Shown here: piece after piece, positions 21,881-32,618 of the stretch
Position numbering within the stretch: the first letter of the stretch is position 1
Layout of the letters: each line of letters starts with the position of its first letter
Notes under the pieces: model-generated
Databases searched by the model: none
What the model was told of the DNA's origin: nothing
Seen by the model: the letters and a program-made list of their open reading frames with translations, nothing else
Source: Strigamia acuminata
Taxonomy: Eukaryota; Arthropoda; Chilopoda; Geophilomorpha; Linotaeniidae
NCBI GenBank assembly: GCA_949358305.1
Contig: OX442314.1
Span: 63,373,369 to 63,437,368 of the forward strand
DNA: 64,000 nt
Direction: 5' to 3'
Program-made: the position numbers and the translations under genes

Positions 21881-23034
21881 GCTGTGTTTTGGACCCCAAA
21901 ATACAAATTTCGGTACCAGACAGGTGTCTTTTAAATCGGACATTCTTTAAGGAATGTTCGGCTACTTCTACCCTTCATAAGTTATCACTCAGTTGTTTCA
22001 TTATTATCACACAAACTTAAATCATTCTGGAGTTAACTTTACTCCCTTTTATTCCAATGTTACTATTCCAATTAAATCATAAAATAATTCAACTTAAACT
22101 AACTTAATATCACTAATACAATTTCTGCTTTTCCATTTTTTCATTTTTACATGTTTGAAAAATCCAACAAAAACATAAATCAAAAGAAAAATTTTTGTCA
22201 AAGTTAAATTATCAAAATCAAAATTCATATTTTTGCACAATACTCAAAATCATTCACACTACAAACAAGCATTTTCATAATCAATTACAATTCTTAACAA
22301 TTTTCAAAGTGGGAATAAACAAATTCAAAAAATATTTTTCCAATTTCTCTAATTTTCTTTAAAATTAACAATACCGTTAAAACATCAACACATTTCAATT
22401 ATTTACAACAATTAACTCTTATTTACATTCAATCAAAATTATGCCGTGAAATATTTACATTAAATTTATCAAAAATTTCATCACAAAATATTTACAGTTT
22501 GTCAAAATCAATTCAAATTTATTCATTTTCAACAAAATTCGCAATTATTTATTTTCATCGCATCCTTCGAACACTCGTGTCATTACTATTAATTTTTGAT
22601 TATTTCTAATTTTTATCCTATTTAATAAACCCAATGAAATTCAGTGCAGATGGCGAAGGTTGCGATGGGTCCTTTCACATTCCCAGCCATTCGCACCATT
22701 GTTTATCTTAATTCCTTTCATATTCTAAAATTATTTTATCTCACAACAATATTTTATTAAATTTAATCTTCAACTATTTAAAATTTAGTCTAGAATGTCT
22801 TCACCTAATTAATATTTGACACAAGTGAGGAAAATGGCGGTGAATTTTATTTCACGAAATTCGTTCATAAGGACGTTAAAAACATCACACTTCATTTCTA
22901 AAATCACCTAAAAACATTCACAACATGCACACAAACCTTTTAACACACAATTTAACACAATTTATCAACAAATAATCCGTAGAAGACTTTGTTTCGGGTC
23001 ACGCTATTATCTGCGTTCACCGTTGCAAAGAACT
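21881..23034 (-). other. 3' untranslated region of retrotransposon 2
   Basis: A very A/T-rich stretch without ORFs between the pol stop and the polypurine tract. About 1.1 kb is long for such an element, and no env-like frame is present. Confidence 0.6.
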
Positions 23035-26000
23035 TTAGTAGCCATGACGATAATCTTTTCGTTTCAACGGTCTGAGTCTGCGCGACCGGAAATCATCATT
23101 TTTTGTGTTTGCGCCATCTGGTGGCGGATTTTTAAGTTGGTTTTTATCATTTTCGTTCGTGGGCTGTGATTCAAATAGCGATTTCAATGAAATTTGTTCC
23201 GTATCATCTATATAACGCTCCTTTGGCTTGATTCTTGTTGTTTTCACTGGTTTTTCTGTGTTTTCAACCACAATTTCACCATTTTTACTGATTTTTTTCA
23301 CTTTTTCAGCAAATTTTACTTTCTTTTCTGGCATATCTTTCAGAACTTCATCTATTTCTTCTTCAATTCGTTCCTTATATGGCTTTAACCTTTCTACATT
23401 CACTATATCACTTTTCTTTCTTGTAGAATTGATGATTTCATAGTCATTAGGTGCAGTTCTTCGCACAATTTCATACGGGCCGGAAAATTGCGGTAAAAGC
23501 TTCTCTGACAAGCCAACTTTTCTGTTGATGGTTTTCAGATAAACCAATTCACCTGGTTCAAATTCTTTGTTGACTCTATCTTCATCAAATCTTTTCTTAC
23601 TTTTTACAGATTGTTTTTCAAGTCTCTCATTTGCAATTTTCCTGGCTGCTCGAATGAATTTTGCTGTCCTTAAGGTAAATTCTTTCTGTGGCAGGTCCAA
23701 ATTAACATCTACTGTCAAATCCACATCATATCCACGAAGTAAATAGTGTGGTGTATATCCTGTTGTTTCATGAACGGCCGTGTTATACGAAAACAGGAGA
23801 AATGGAAGAAATTCGTCCCAGTCAGTGTGTTCTTCATTAACATAACTTTGCAACATTTTTGCGAATGTCGCATTAAATCTCTCAGTTAATCCATTTGTTC
23901 TTGGATGGTATCCTGACGTAGTTTTATGCAAACTTTTAAACATATTTGAGACTTCCTCAACCATTTTATTCCTGTATTCGGTTCCCCGGTCGCTTAGGAT
24001 TTCTCTTGGACTGCCTTCTTTCAGAATAACTTCATAAAGCAATGTTTTTGCTGCTTCTAACGCTGTAGCTGCTGCTGCTGGTCTAGCTATTGCATTTCTA
24101 GAAAGGTAATCAGTTACAACAAAAACATGTTTATTTCCAAGACGTGATAATGGAAAAGGTCCAAGTGTATCTATTCCAATTCGCTCAAAGGGCTTTGAGA
24201 CTGTTGACCATGGCTGCATTAATCCTTTAGCTGGCGTTGTCATTGTTTTTGCTTTTGCGCAATGTTGGCAGGACAAGACGTAATTTCTGACATCTTTGTA
24301 GATTCTTGTCCAGAAGAATCGTGTTCTTACCCGTTTCCACGTTTTTGCCAATCCCAAATGAGCTCCTAGTAATCCATCGTGCATTTCATGCAATACATCT
24401 TTTTGAAGTTGTTTTGGAACTACTAGTAGTAAATCTTCCATGTTCAGGGAACTGTTAAGTTTTTTCTTCCTGAACAACGTTTTGTTTTGAAGAACGAACT
24501 GCTTTAGTGGTCGTCTTCTTCTTCTTGGAAGTTGCTCTTGGTTTTCTAGCGCTGTTATGAGGTCCAGAAGTTTGGGATCCTTCCTCTGTTCAACAGGGAG
24601 GTCCAAGTTTTCCAAGAAAAGCGAAGGTAATTTTTCTATTTCTTCTTCACTTAATTCTTCCTGGATCCTACTTAAAGCATCGGCATCTGTATGTTTCTTG
24701 CCGCTTTTATGAAATATTTCAAAATCATACTCAGCTAGTTGCAGCGCCCACCTGGCTAGACGTCCATTTGGATTTCGGACTCCTTTCAGCCATTGGAGGG
24801 CAGAATGGTCGGTAATAATTTGGAATTTCTGTCCATATAAGTACGGTCTAAACTTTTCAATAGCAAAAATGATTGCTAACATTTCCCTTTCAGTTGCAGT
24901 GTAATTCATTTCTGCTGTGCTCATCATACGACTTGCATAAGCGATGACACGCTCTTGATTGTTGACTTTTTGCTTCAAAATAGCTCCTAATCCATAGGCA
25001 CTTGCATCGCATGAAATCATGAAGGGCTGAGTAAAATCTGGATGTGCTAACACCGGCACTGTTATTAATGCTGTTCGAAGCGTGTGGAATGCTTTCTCAT
25101 GGGGAGGTCCCCAATCAAACTTTTCATCTTTTTTGGTTAGATTCACCAGAGGTTTGGAAATGTCCGCAAAACTTTTAATAAATTTCCGGTAATACGAGCA
25201 TAATCCTAGAAAACCACGTAGTTGTTTAACGTTCACAGGAATCGGAAACTTCGCCACAGAATCCAAATTCCTGGGATCCGGTGAAATACCTTCAGCATCA
25301 ACCACATGTCCGAGATATCGTATGGTGTGTGTCGCAAACGTACATTTACTCAGCTTAACTTTGAGATTCGCTGTTCTAAGCTTTTGGAAAACTGCCTCCA
25401 AATCAACGAGGTGCTGATCGAAAGTCTTTGAAAACACTATCAAATCGTCAAGATATGCAATGCATACTTTTCCCAGGAGGTTACCAAGCACTTTGTTCAT
25501 CAATTTTTGAAAGGCGGCTGGGCTGTTACATAATCCCATTCCAAGGACATTAAACTCATAATGTCCGCTAGACGTGGTAAACGCTGTCTTTTCACGATCT
25601 TGTTCGTCTATTTCGACTTGGTGATATCCCTGGATGAGATCCATCATTGAAAAATACTTCGCACCCGCTAATTGATCTAGGGTGTCATCAATACGTGGTA
25701 AGGGATAAACCATTTTCTTTGTTACCGCGTTTAACCGTCTCCAATCTACACAAAATCTCCATTTGCCATCTCTCTTCTTGATGAGTAGTACTGGTGCACT
25801 CCATGGGCTCTCGGATTCTCTAATGACTCCCTGGTCAAGTAACTTCTTTGTTTCTGCATCCTCGATTTCTTTCTCCTTAATTGATCTTCTATAAGGTTGT
25901 AAATGGATTGGAGGAGAATCTCCAGTATCAATTCGATGTTTAATCGCGTGAGCTCTGCCTAAATCATTGTCAGTTTTCGCAAATCTATCAGAATTTTTCT

Positions 26001-26760
26001 CTAGCAGTTGTCGCATCAGTTCTTGTTGTGATGGCGTCATATTATCATTTGCCATGGCCGTGCTAAAGTCAAATTGATCAACTCTATTTTCATCAAGCAC
26101 GCCAGACTCAATTACATAAAAAGCTTTTGCTATTGCTGAGTTTTTTCCTAAATAGATTGTCTTTTTAGTTGGATTCGCAACTCGCAGAACTCCTTCACCT
26201 TTTCTGAATTTAGTCAATGTTTTGCAACAAATCACTCCAAAACGATCAATTACTCCACTGAGTGGTTCTATGAATAGTTCATCATCTACTTTCTTTGCAA
26301 TTTTTATTGGAACTACACATTCATGTAATGCTGGAATTGTTATTGGTTTTAAAACTCGGGCTATGTAATTTACATCAGTATAATTCTTTGACATTGGGAA
26401 AACTTCTTGTTGTTCATCTTTTGGGCCTACAAAGATCTTCTGTTGGTCATAGTCGAGTTTACACTTTGCAGATCTTAAGAAATTATCTCCTAGCAGTAAA
26501 TGTCGTCCAAATCCATTGACAATCAACACTTCGATGGTATGTTGTTGTTGTCCAACATCAATGGTAATCCTGGTTTTTCCTTCTGGGATTATCAATGAGC
26601 CATCCACAACTCTCAATCGAACACCTGGGCAGGGTTGATATTTGAGCTGCAGAGTTCTCACCAAATCTTCACTGATGATATTACGAAAACCTCCAGAATC
26701 CAAGACACCAGTAATTTCCATACCATTTAATACTACTGGAATCTGCAAAAGTTCATCCAT
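23035..26760 (-). CDS. pol: pol polyprotein of retrotransposon 2
   Basis: 1241 codons from the ATG at 26760. The frame is open back to just after a TAA about 10 nt upstream of the frameshift heptamer, so expression as Gag-Pol is likely. Protease GVLDSGGFRN lies near residue 20, with HLLLGDNFL downstream. RT has MDLIQGYHQ and YLDD, RNase H has SCDASAYGLG and TEREMLAIIFA. Integrase has the HHCC finger (HDGLLGAHLG...CQHCAKAK) and D-D-E residues in GIDTLGPF, LSDRGTEY and GLTERFN. The tail is Lys-rich with no chromodomain. Basic KKKRRKRK codons precede the first ATG. All catalytic residues appear intact. The RT is close to that of the fragment at 56011-56160. Confidence 0.95.
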   Translation of the reverse strand: MDELLQIPVVLNGMEITGVLDSGGFRNIISEDLVRTLQLKYQPCPGVRLRVVDGSLIIPEGKTRITIDVGQQQHTIEVLIVNGFGRHLLLGDNFLRSAKCKLDYDQQKIFVGPKDEQQEVFPMSKNYTDVNYIARVLKPITIPALHECVVPIKIAKKVDDELFIEPLSGVIDRFGVICCKTLTKFRKGEGVLRVANPTKKTIYLGKNSAIAKAFYVIESGVLDENRVDQFDFSTAMANDNMTPSQQELMRQLLEKNSDRFAKTDNDLGRAHAIKHRIDTGDSPPIHLQPYRRSIKEKEIEDAETKKLLDQGVIRESESPWSAPVLLIKKRDGKWRFCVDWRRLNAVTKKMVYPLPRIDDTLDQLAGAKYFSMMDLIQGYHQVEIDEQDREKTAFTTSSGHYEFNVLGMGLCNSPAAFQKLMNKVLGNLLGKVCIAYLDDLIVFSKTFDQHLVDLEAVFQKLRTANLKVKLSKCTFATHTIRYLGHVVDAEGISPDPRNLDSVAKFPIPVNVKQLRGFLGLCSYYRKFIKSFADISKPLVNLTKKDEKFDWGPPHEKAFHTLRTALITVPVLAHPDFTQPFMISCDASAYGLGAILKQKVNNQERVIAYASRMMSTAEMNYTATEREMLAIIFAIEKFRPYLYGQKFQIITDHSALQWLKGVRNPNGRLARWALQLAEYDFEIFHKSGKKHTDADALSRIQEELSEEEIEKLPSLFLENLDLPVEQRKDPKLLDLITALENQEQLPRRRRRPLKQFVLQNKTLFRKKKLNSSLNMEDLLLVVPKQLQKDVLHEMHDGLLGAHLGLAKTWKRVRTRFFWTRIYKDVRNYVLSCQHCAKAKTMTTPAKGLMQPWSTVSKPFERIGIDTLGPFPLSRLGNKHVFVVTDYLSRNAIARPAAAATALEAAKTLLYEVILKEGSPREILSDRGTEYRNKMVEEVSNMFKSLHKTTSGYHPRTNGLTERFNATFAKMLQSYVNEEHTDWDEFLPFLLFSYNTAVHETTGYTPHYLLRGYDVDLTVDVNLDLPQKEFTLRTAKFIRAARKIANERLEKQSVKSKKRFDEDRVNKEFEPGELVYLKTINRKVGLSEKLLPQFSGPYEIVRRTAPNDYEIINSTRKKSDIVNVERLKPYKERIEEEIDEVLKDMPEKKVKFAEKVKKISKNGEIVVENTEKPVKTTRIKPKERYIDDTEQISLKSLFESQPTNENDKNQLKNPPPDGANTKNDDFRSRRLRPLKRKDYRHGY

Positions 26761-26831
26761 AGCGTGTAACTCGATAATTTCTAATTTCCTTTTTCTTCTT
26801 TTCTTTTTGTTATTTCGTCTTTGTGGCCATT

Positions 26832-27947
26832 CTAGTTTCCCAATGCATTAGGTGGTCCACCACGTGGGGCTCCTCGATTTCCTCGGCCTCGGTAATTTTC
26901 AATAAAATTTTTACCTTTATAATTCGGATTTTGTGGATGGCCTTGGTTATTCGGATTCCCCTGTGGTCTTTGTCCTTGTGGTGGATTCCATTGCTGTTGT
27001 GGTGGATTCCACTGCTGTTGTGGATTTTGCTGTTGGAATCCTTGACCTGAATCATTCCACTGATTATTCCAATTACCTCTGTTTTGACCTCTATTGTCAC
27101 TCCATCCTCTTCCTTGGTTCCTATTATTGCCATTCCACCATCCACGTTGTTGTCCAGATCGTCCTCTAAAGTTACCTCTATTGTAGAACTGGGCCTGGTT
27201 TGGATGTGGTGTATACCATTGATTTTGATAGAAGACTGGAGTAACCTCTGCATATTGAGCTTCCCCAAACTGCTGCTGTTGTCTTAGCACTTTGACCTCT
27301 GCTAACAACTCGTCTTTGGTTTTATTGACGTCGCTCGGTTCAACTAACAAGCTTGGTTTCACCTCGCCTGTTGTATCAACAGCTTTTTGCAGTAGGGTTA
27401 GTAAAACTTCTGCAGGGTCCTCACTGAATGCATGAGCTTCCAATAATCCAAGTTGAGATGTTAATTGATCCAATGTCTTTGGAAAATTGACTACCAATTT
27501 ATCTCTAGTCACCTTTTTAAGTCCTTGAAACACATGAAATATCTTTTGTTCTTCAGTAAATGCTGGTCTCGCAAAAGAACATTCTTTTAATATTTTCTGC
27601 ATATGTTCCAAAGCTGTCCCATCTTTGTGCTGCATTGCCTGTAATTTCGACAAAATTGTTGTTATTTGTCGTCTGAATTTTGCCTTCAACGCATCTTTCC
27701 ATTGAATCCATGTTCTAGTCGGATGTTGTGGAAGTTGGTCTAGATACCACGATGATGCGGAGGATTTCAGCACAATTGATAGATGTTTAATTCTCTCGGT
27801 GTCATCGGCTATTGTATCTTCATATCCGATCAGCCATGTGTCAATATTTCCTGTCGCCGGATCAAAGTCAACTGGATTTCTTCTATTAACCACTAAATTT
27901 TGTAATACCGTCTGTATTGCTACAAGTTCTGGTGAAGCATTTGCCAT
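26832..27947 (-). CDS. gag: gag of retrotransposon 2 (RGG-type nucleocapsid)
   Basis: The first in-frame ATG on the minus strand is at 27947 with a good context (AAAATGG), giving 371 aa. The same frame is open a further ~125 codons upstream with no ATG, so an upstream exon or non-AUG start is possible. The body matches Ty3-type capsid (TWIQWKDALKAKFRRQI, ...LEHMQKILKEC). Instead of a CCHC knuckle the C-terminus is rich in RG/NNR and repeated QQQWNPP motifs (GNFRGRSGQQRGWW...), an RGG/Gln-Pro RNA-binding tail. It ends in the slippery site for pol expression. Confidence 0.88.
   Translation of the reverse strand: MANASPELVAIQTVLQNLVVNRRNPVDFDPATGNIDTWLIGYEDTIADDTERIKHLSIVLKSSASSWYLDQLPQHPTRTWIQWKDALKAKFRRQITTILSKLQAMQHKDGTALEHMQKILKECSFARPAFTEEQKIFHVFQGLKKVTRDKLVVNFPKTLDQLTSQLGLLEAHAFSEDPAEVLLTLLQKAVDTTGEVKPSLLVEPSDVNKTKDELLAEVKVLRQQQQFGEAQYAEVTPVFYQNQWYTPHPNQAQFYNRGNFRGRSGQQRGWWNGNNRNQGRGWSDNRGQNRGNWNNQWNDSGQGFQQQNPQQQWNPPQQQWNPPQGQRPQGNPNNQGHPQNPNYKGKNFIENYRGRGNRGAPRGGPPNALGN
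26835..26841 (-). promoter_or_regulatory. -1 frameshift heptamer G GGA AAC at the gag stop
   Basis: On the minus strand the last gag codons read TTG GGA AAC TAG, so GGGAAAC is in the X XXY YYZ register immediately before the stop (26832-26834). The -1 frame after slippage is exactly the pol frame, with no stop between. I could not identify a strong downstream stem by eye. Confidence 0.8.
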
Positions 27948-28253
27948 TTTAATTGGTGATTGTTCTTTATTTATACACAAATATGAAAGTTCTAAATTTG
28001 GTTGCTCCTCAACGTCTTGGAAAACGTCCTTCTCGTCTGCGTCGTCCTGATCACCCTGTTCTCGTATCAATAATTCTCCTAATTGCTCCACCTCGTGTGG
28101 GAACAATTCAGCTTGAAGATCAGCACTAACAACTCGTATTCGGTGCTGTTGCGGGGTTTCACCTTCCCTTTTTTGAGTTTTAAGTCCCTCTTTGGGTTTT
28201 GGCCCCCTATTTCGCTCAGTCACCTTGTCACTCAATGCTGTCTCTTCTTCCAA

Positions 28254-29171
28254 CTCTTCTTCTTTCTTACTACCTGAGAGCAGGTAATCCGTTACGTATT
28301 TTGAAAACGCGTAACGTCTAGAGTCCGCAATGATTTATTAATTGTAGAGAAGACACAATCCTTTGACTCGAAGCACTTTTAATTCACTTTTCCAGTTATA
28401 AATAACACTATAACTTTTTAGCACACAAAACTCTTTTCACTTTCTGAAAAATAATTCAATAATTAAACACTTCAATTTTTACAGAAATGTTTCAAAACAC
28501 TAGAACAATTCAATAATTAAACAATTCAATTTTCACGGTCATAATTACAAAAATATCCAAAAAAAAAACGATTCATTTTCACGGTCATAATTACTAAATT
28601 TCATCAAAACTATTCAAGGAAAAATTTCTTATTAATAACACTTTACAAAAATGCTCTGGAAAAAAAACAAATTCATTAATAACTATAAACAATATATTCT
28701 CTATTATTATCCAATTTTATCTCAACATCACAATTAAATTCCTTATTAACATACAATTTCATCAAATTTTATCAAAATTCAATCAATAATACTATATCAA
28801 TTCAATTCAAAGTCAAATATCACAGTAAATAACACTCAAATGCAAATTTATCCAATTTAAACACTCAAAACTTCTATTCTATTCTATTTTATTTTTTTAG
28901 ACTTTGCCAATTTTCAATCTAATTGACCTATTTATTCACTAGCAATGACTCATTCTCACTTTCCTATCAGTTTCACAAATGAATCACTCATATTTAAATT
29001 AGTTTGGGATTTCTCTAAATTTTATATGATTTTCAAGGCTATTTTTAAGCTAAATTTGCCAATTTTATGTTATTTTAATTCTAATTTCACTCATTTTGCT
29101 CTAAATTTTACGATTTTTGATGATTTAACTCTAATTTTCGGGGTTTTTATTCTAATTTTGGTCTCGGCGAA
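28254..29171 (-). other. 5' leader of retrotransposon 2
   Basis: AT-rich leader between primer site and gag. Near its gag end it contains TTACCTGCTCTCAG on the minus strand, which could be a splice acceptor. The gag frame is open here without ATG. Confidence 0.5.
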
Positions 29172-29189
29172 AGAACCGCACCTCCACCA
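29172..29189 (-). promoter_or_regulatory. Candidate primer binding site of retrotransposon 2
   Basis: Minus strand TGGTGGAGGTGCGGTTC starts 2 nt after the 5' LTR. The TGG start and position fit a primer site, but I cannot assign the tRNA. Confidence 0.5.
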
Positions 29190-29191
29190 TT

Positions 29192-29764
29192 TGTTACGTG
29201 GATTCCGGGCCTGATCAGGTTTCCACGCAACTGTGTTTAATTGGGGTTTTAATGAGTGTGAAAAGGAAGGAATGAGATTCATTTATGCTTTAAATTCAAT
29301 TCAGATTTATTTGACCGGACAAACAGAGTTTGTTCGATCCCTTTTAAATTCAGTTACATTTATTCTCAAACAGGTCAGAATGTTATTTGGATAAACTATC
29401 ATTTTACATTTATCAAATGTACAACCTTTATTAATTGGGTTATAAAACAACTGTGTGATAATCTAAATGTAATGCAATCAAATTGGTTTTATAGTCATCA
29501 GCCGCGCTCTTTATTGAGGCGACATCAGACTCTCTAGTTCCTGAAAAGCAAAAGTGATTAGAGAGCTGTCTTAGTGCGGGCTCCTTATTTATAGCAAATC
29601 TGCCATAAACCCCATAATTGAATTGATCGGTCCATCACATGGCGATGACGGAGTCCAACCGTCAGCGCCATCTGTGGCCGAAATTTAGCAACATTTAACC
29701 TAATAATGATTCGAATTACGTGCTACGAATCGCGCATCAATTGGCACGGTTCGTACACGTGACA
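29192..29764 (-). repeat. 5' LTR of retrotransposon 2 (573 bp)
   Basis: Same sequence and orientation as 21296-21868. On the minus strand the TATA-like CTATAAATAAGG is near 29595 and AATAAA near 29313. Confidence 0.92.
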
Positions 29765-29768
29765 GTAT

Positions 29769-30195
29769 AATCAAACCCAGTTTTTAAATGCTCTTCCTAA
29801 AACGTCGGGATGTACGGCGATTTAATGTGCATACAGTAAGCTACTGCCTGAACAGTGCTGGATTTTGTTAGTGATGTGATGTGTCGTTGCACAGCTTCAG
29901 TTTCTGAAGCGCGAGATTCGAGCATTGGTGAATGAGTGCACTGAAAGTCTTGTCGATGTTGACCATACAAACCTAGAATCAGCCCTCCATCTTGTGTGCA
30001 ACTGCGCAACTAGCGACTACTTGCGAAAAAATACTACAACGAAAAAATGATATCAAAGCTGAACATGAAAACTGCATTTTCTCACCAAAACGATGTTAAC
30101 TAGTTGTAACCCCATCAATAACGATGGGAAAAAATTTGTTAAGGGTTGCACTACCTGCCAGTCCTCTGTCAGCATCATGAAGCTGAGGCGTACAC
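29769..30195. other. No feature recognised
   Basis: A spacer right of retrotransposon 2 with only short unsupported frames. Confidence 0.5.
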
Positions 30196-31860
30196 ACAGG
30201 GTAATTCAAAAGTGTGAAAACACCTTTTTTTCTTGAAAATGACCGAAGATACATCAATTCCATTGATGTGGTCATATATGTAGGAAGTCGATGGTGGGCT
30301 ATCCAGTGGTGACCTTAAAGGTCATAGGAAGAGAAATGAAAATTGTCTCTGATCTTTTTAAAATAACCTTAAAAAAGTTAGATAACATTTTTAACTGTCA
30401 AATTTACGTGGTATTATTTAAAAGCATTGTTAATTCTTCCGCCATTACGATTTTCAAAAGTTTAGAAATACTGTCACTAGATGGCATTATTTGTACGTCA
30501 TCGACGACAAAAATCACCTAAATTCAAGCACCGATTCGCGATTTTAGCCCATTTTCATGTGATAGTGAGGAAGGAGATGGTGATTTCCCTGTGTTAACTA
30601 CACTGTGGTACAATGTGTGTTTTAGGTACAAAATTGGTGTTTTTAGCTACAAAATTGGTGTTTTTAGCTTCAAAATTGGTGTTTTTAGCTACAAAATTGG
30701 TGTTTTTAGCTACAAAATTGGTGTTTTTAGCTACAAAATTGGTGTTTTTAGCTACAAAATTGGTGTTTTTAGCTACAAAATTGGTGTTTTTAGCTACAAA
30801 ATTGGTGTTTTTAGCTACAAAATTGGTGTTTTTAGCTACAAAATTGGTGTTTTTAGCTACAAAATTGGTGTTTTTAGCTACAAAATTGGTTTTTAGCTAC
30901 AAAAGTGGTGTTTTTAGCTACAAAATTGGTGTTTTTAGCTACAAAATTGGTGTTTTTAGCTACAAAATTGGTGTTTTTAGCTACAAAATTGGTGTTTTTA
31001 GCTTCAAAATTGGTGTTTTTAGCTACAAAATTGGTGTTTTTAGCTACAAAATTGGTGTTTTTAGCTACAAAATTGGTGTTTTTAGCTACAAAATTGGTGT
31101 TTTTAGCTACAAAATTGGTGTTTTTAGCTACAAAATTGGTGTTTTTAGCTACAAAATTGGTGTTTTTAGCTACAAAATTGGTGTTTTTAGCTACAAAATT
31201 GGTTTTTAGCTACAAAAGTGGTGTTTTTAGCTACAAAATTGGTGTTTTTAGCTACAAAATTGGTGTTTTTAGCTACAAAATTGGTGTTTTTAGCTACAAA
31301 ATTGGTGTTTTTAGCTACAAAATTGGTGTTTTTAGCTACAAAATTGGTGTTTTTAGCTACAAAATTGGTGTTTTTAGCTACAAAATTGGTGTTTTTAGCT
31401 ACAAAATTGGTGTTTTTAGCTACAAAATTGATGTTAAATTAATATTTTTAGCTTCAAAGATAGGTATTTTGGCCACTTTTTGATCAATTTTGGCATTCCA
31501 CAGCTGCCCAGTGATAACAAATGAGTAAAATGTGCGGTAACAGTGTTATTGCATGGTGTGTGCAAGGAGGTGTTTACAAATGGCGTCATTGCTGACATAA
31601 AATCCCAGAACGCAATGCACAAAATGGTTCTCTTTTTCAAATGGTGAAAACATGATTTGATCATGTAAAATCACACATACCTAATTATTGGTTAAGTTAC
31701 AGATCGTTTTATAGAGATTAGATAAATTTTTCATTTCTCTTCCTATGACCTTTAAATTTGACCTGGGAGGTCATCTTCAAGATCATTCATTTTCTAACGT
31801 TTAAACCGTTTAAGATACAGCAAAATTTCCAATTACAAAGTTGTAGAACACTATCGAATT
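30196..31860. mobile_element. Foldback-type element interrupted by a minisatellite
   Basis: It starts near CACAGGGTAATTCAAAAGTG. Inverted arms (left GACCTTAAAGGTCATAGG... at 30310-30349; right mirror at 31721-31765) flank the minisatellite. The right side also holds CAATTACAAAGTTGTAGA, shared with the foldback at 47983-48713. The outer right end was not located. Confidence 0.55.
30625..31431. repeat. 21-bp minisatellite (about 38 copies) with a 313-bp higher-order repeat
   Basis: The unit is TACAAAATTGGTGTTTTTAGC. Most copies are identical. A 19-bp variant (TTGGTTTTTAGC) plus an AAAAGTGG unit recurs at 30886 and 31199, 313 bp apart (15 units minus 2). A GCTTCAAAA variant recurs at 30667 and 31001. 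This shows a larger block was duplicated. Because 21 is a multiple of 3, all frames look open (GVFSYKI repeats), but this is not a gene. Confidence 0.95.
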
Positions 31861-32618
31861 AGTACTATACAACTTATCTTATTCATCTGAAGTTAACTGT
31901 TTTCATTTTAAAATGAAAACAAATCGGGTTCACACATTGGAATTTGTTTTTGACAAATTTAATTTATAGAACCAAGCGTAAAGTTTCATTAAAGTTATTG
32001 AGCCAGAGAGAAAATCACTTTATTTTTTAAATTATTCTTTGCATTAAACTGAGAAATTGATTTTTGATTACTAACCTCAAGATTAGTTTTGAGTCTTTTG
32101 ACCCTACGACTGGGATATGTGACTACCATAGGGTCATCTCCCAATGATCCTAGATGACCCTAGTCACACATCCTCGAGTATGAGTCTGGCACTTATACCG
32201 GATTTCTTATTTTTCACTCTTGCAACTTAGCTGAGCAAATGACAGATACAAATATATGAATTTTCAGAATAAAATAAAAATATACTTGGGGTGCCAAAAT
32301 TAATTTTAGTTTAGTTGGGAGAATGGTTAGCCTAATTTTTGTATATCTAATCTTATGAGGTCTTTTATCTACTGTTTGTGGCATGACCCCTGATTCCATG
32401 CAGTTTGATGTTTTCAAAAGAGATCATTCTTCACATCCATATGTGTATTAATTTTAGATCTATTACAGCTTAACTTTTATATTTCGTTTTCGTAAATAAG
32501 TGATAACCCTAATTTTGCTTAACTATCGTTATACGGGTTGAAATTTCATCTTCTTTTGGGTATTTGGTTCGAAACAATTGCATTTTCCGTAGAAAACTTC
32601 AAAAGAAAAGATCAAATT
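31861..32618. other. Upstream region of the aldehyde oxidase gene
   Basis: No separate gene seen. A hairpin pairs AGGGTCATCT with AGATGACCCT and GTGACT with AGTCAC (about 32117-32168). The sequence just before the ATG is TTATGG context with no obvious TATA box. Confidence 0.45.

Larger units (their letters stand above)
21296..29764 (-). mobile_element. Retrotransposon 2: complete Ty3/gypsy-type LTR element
   Basis: Two 573-bp LTRs in direct orientation flank gag and pol on the minus strand. The 4-bp target duplication GTAT is at 21292-21295 and 29765-29768. gag, pol, polypurine tract and a candidate primer site are in canonical order. There is no third ORF. Equal LTR lengths, no visible differences in the parts compared and open ORFs indicate a recent insertion. 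LTR and protein sequences are unlike retrotransposon 1. Confidence 0.93.

Noticed and set aside
30591-31483. Long plus-strand ORFs of GVFSYKI / LVFLATK repeats
   Set aside because: By-product of the 21-bp minisatellite. Frames switch at the 19-bp variants.
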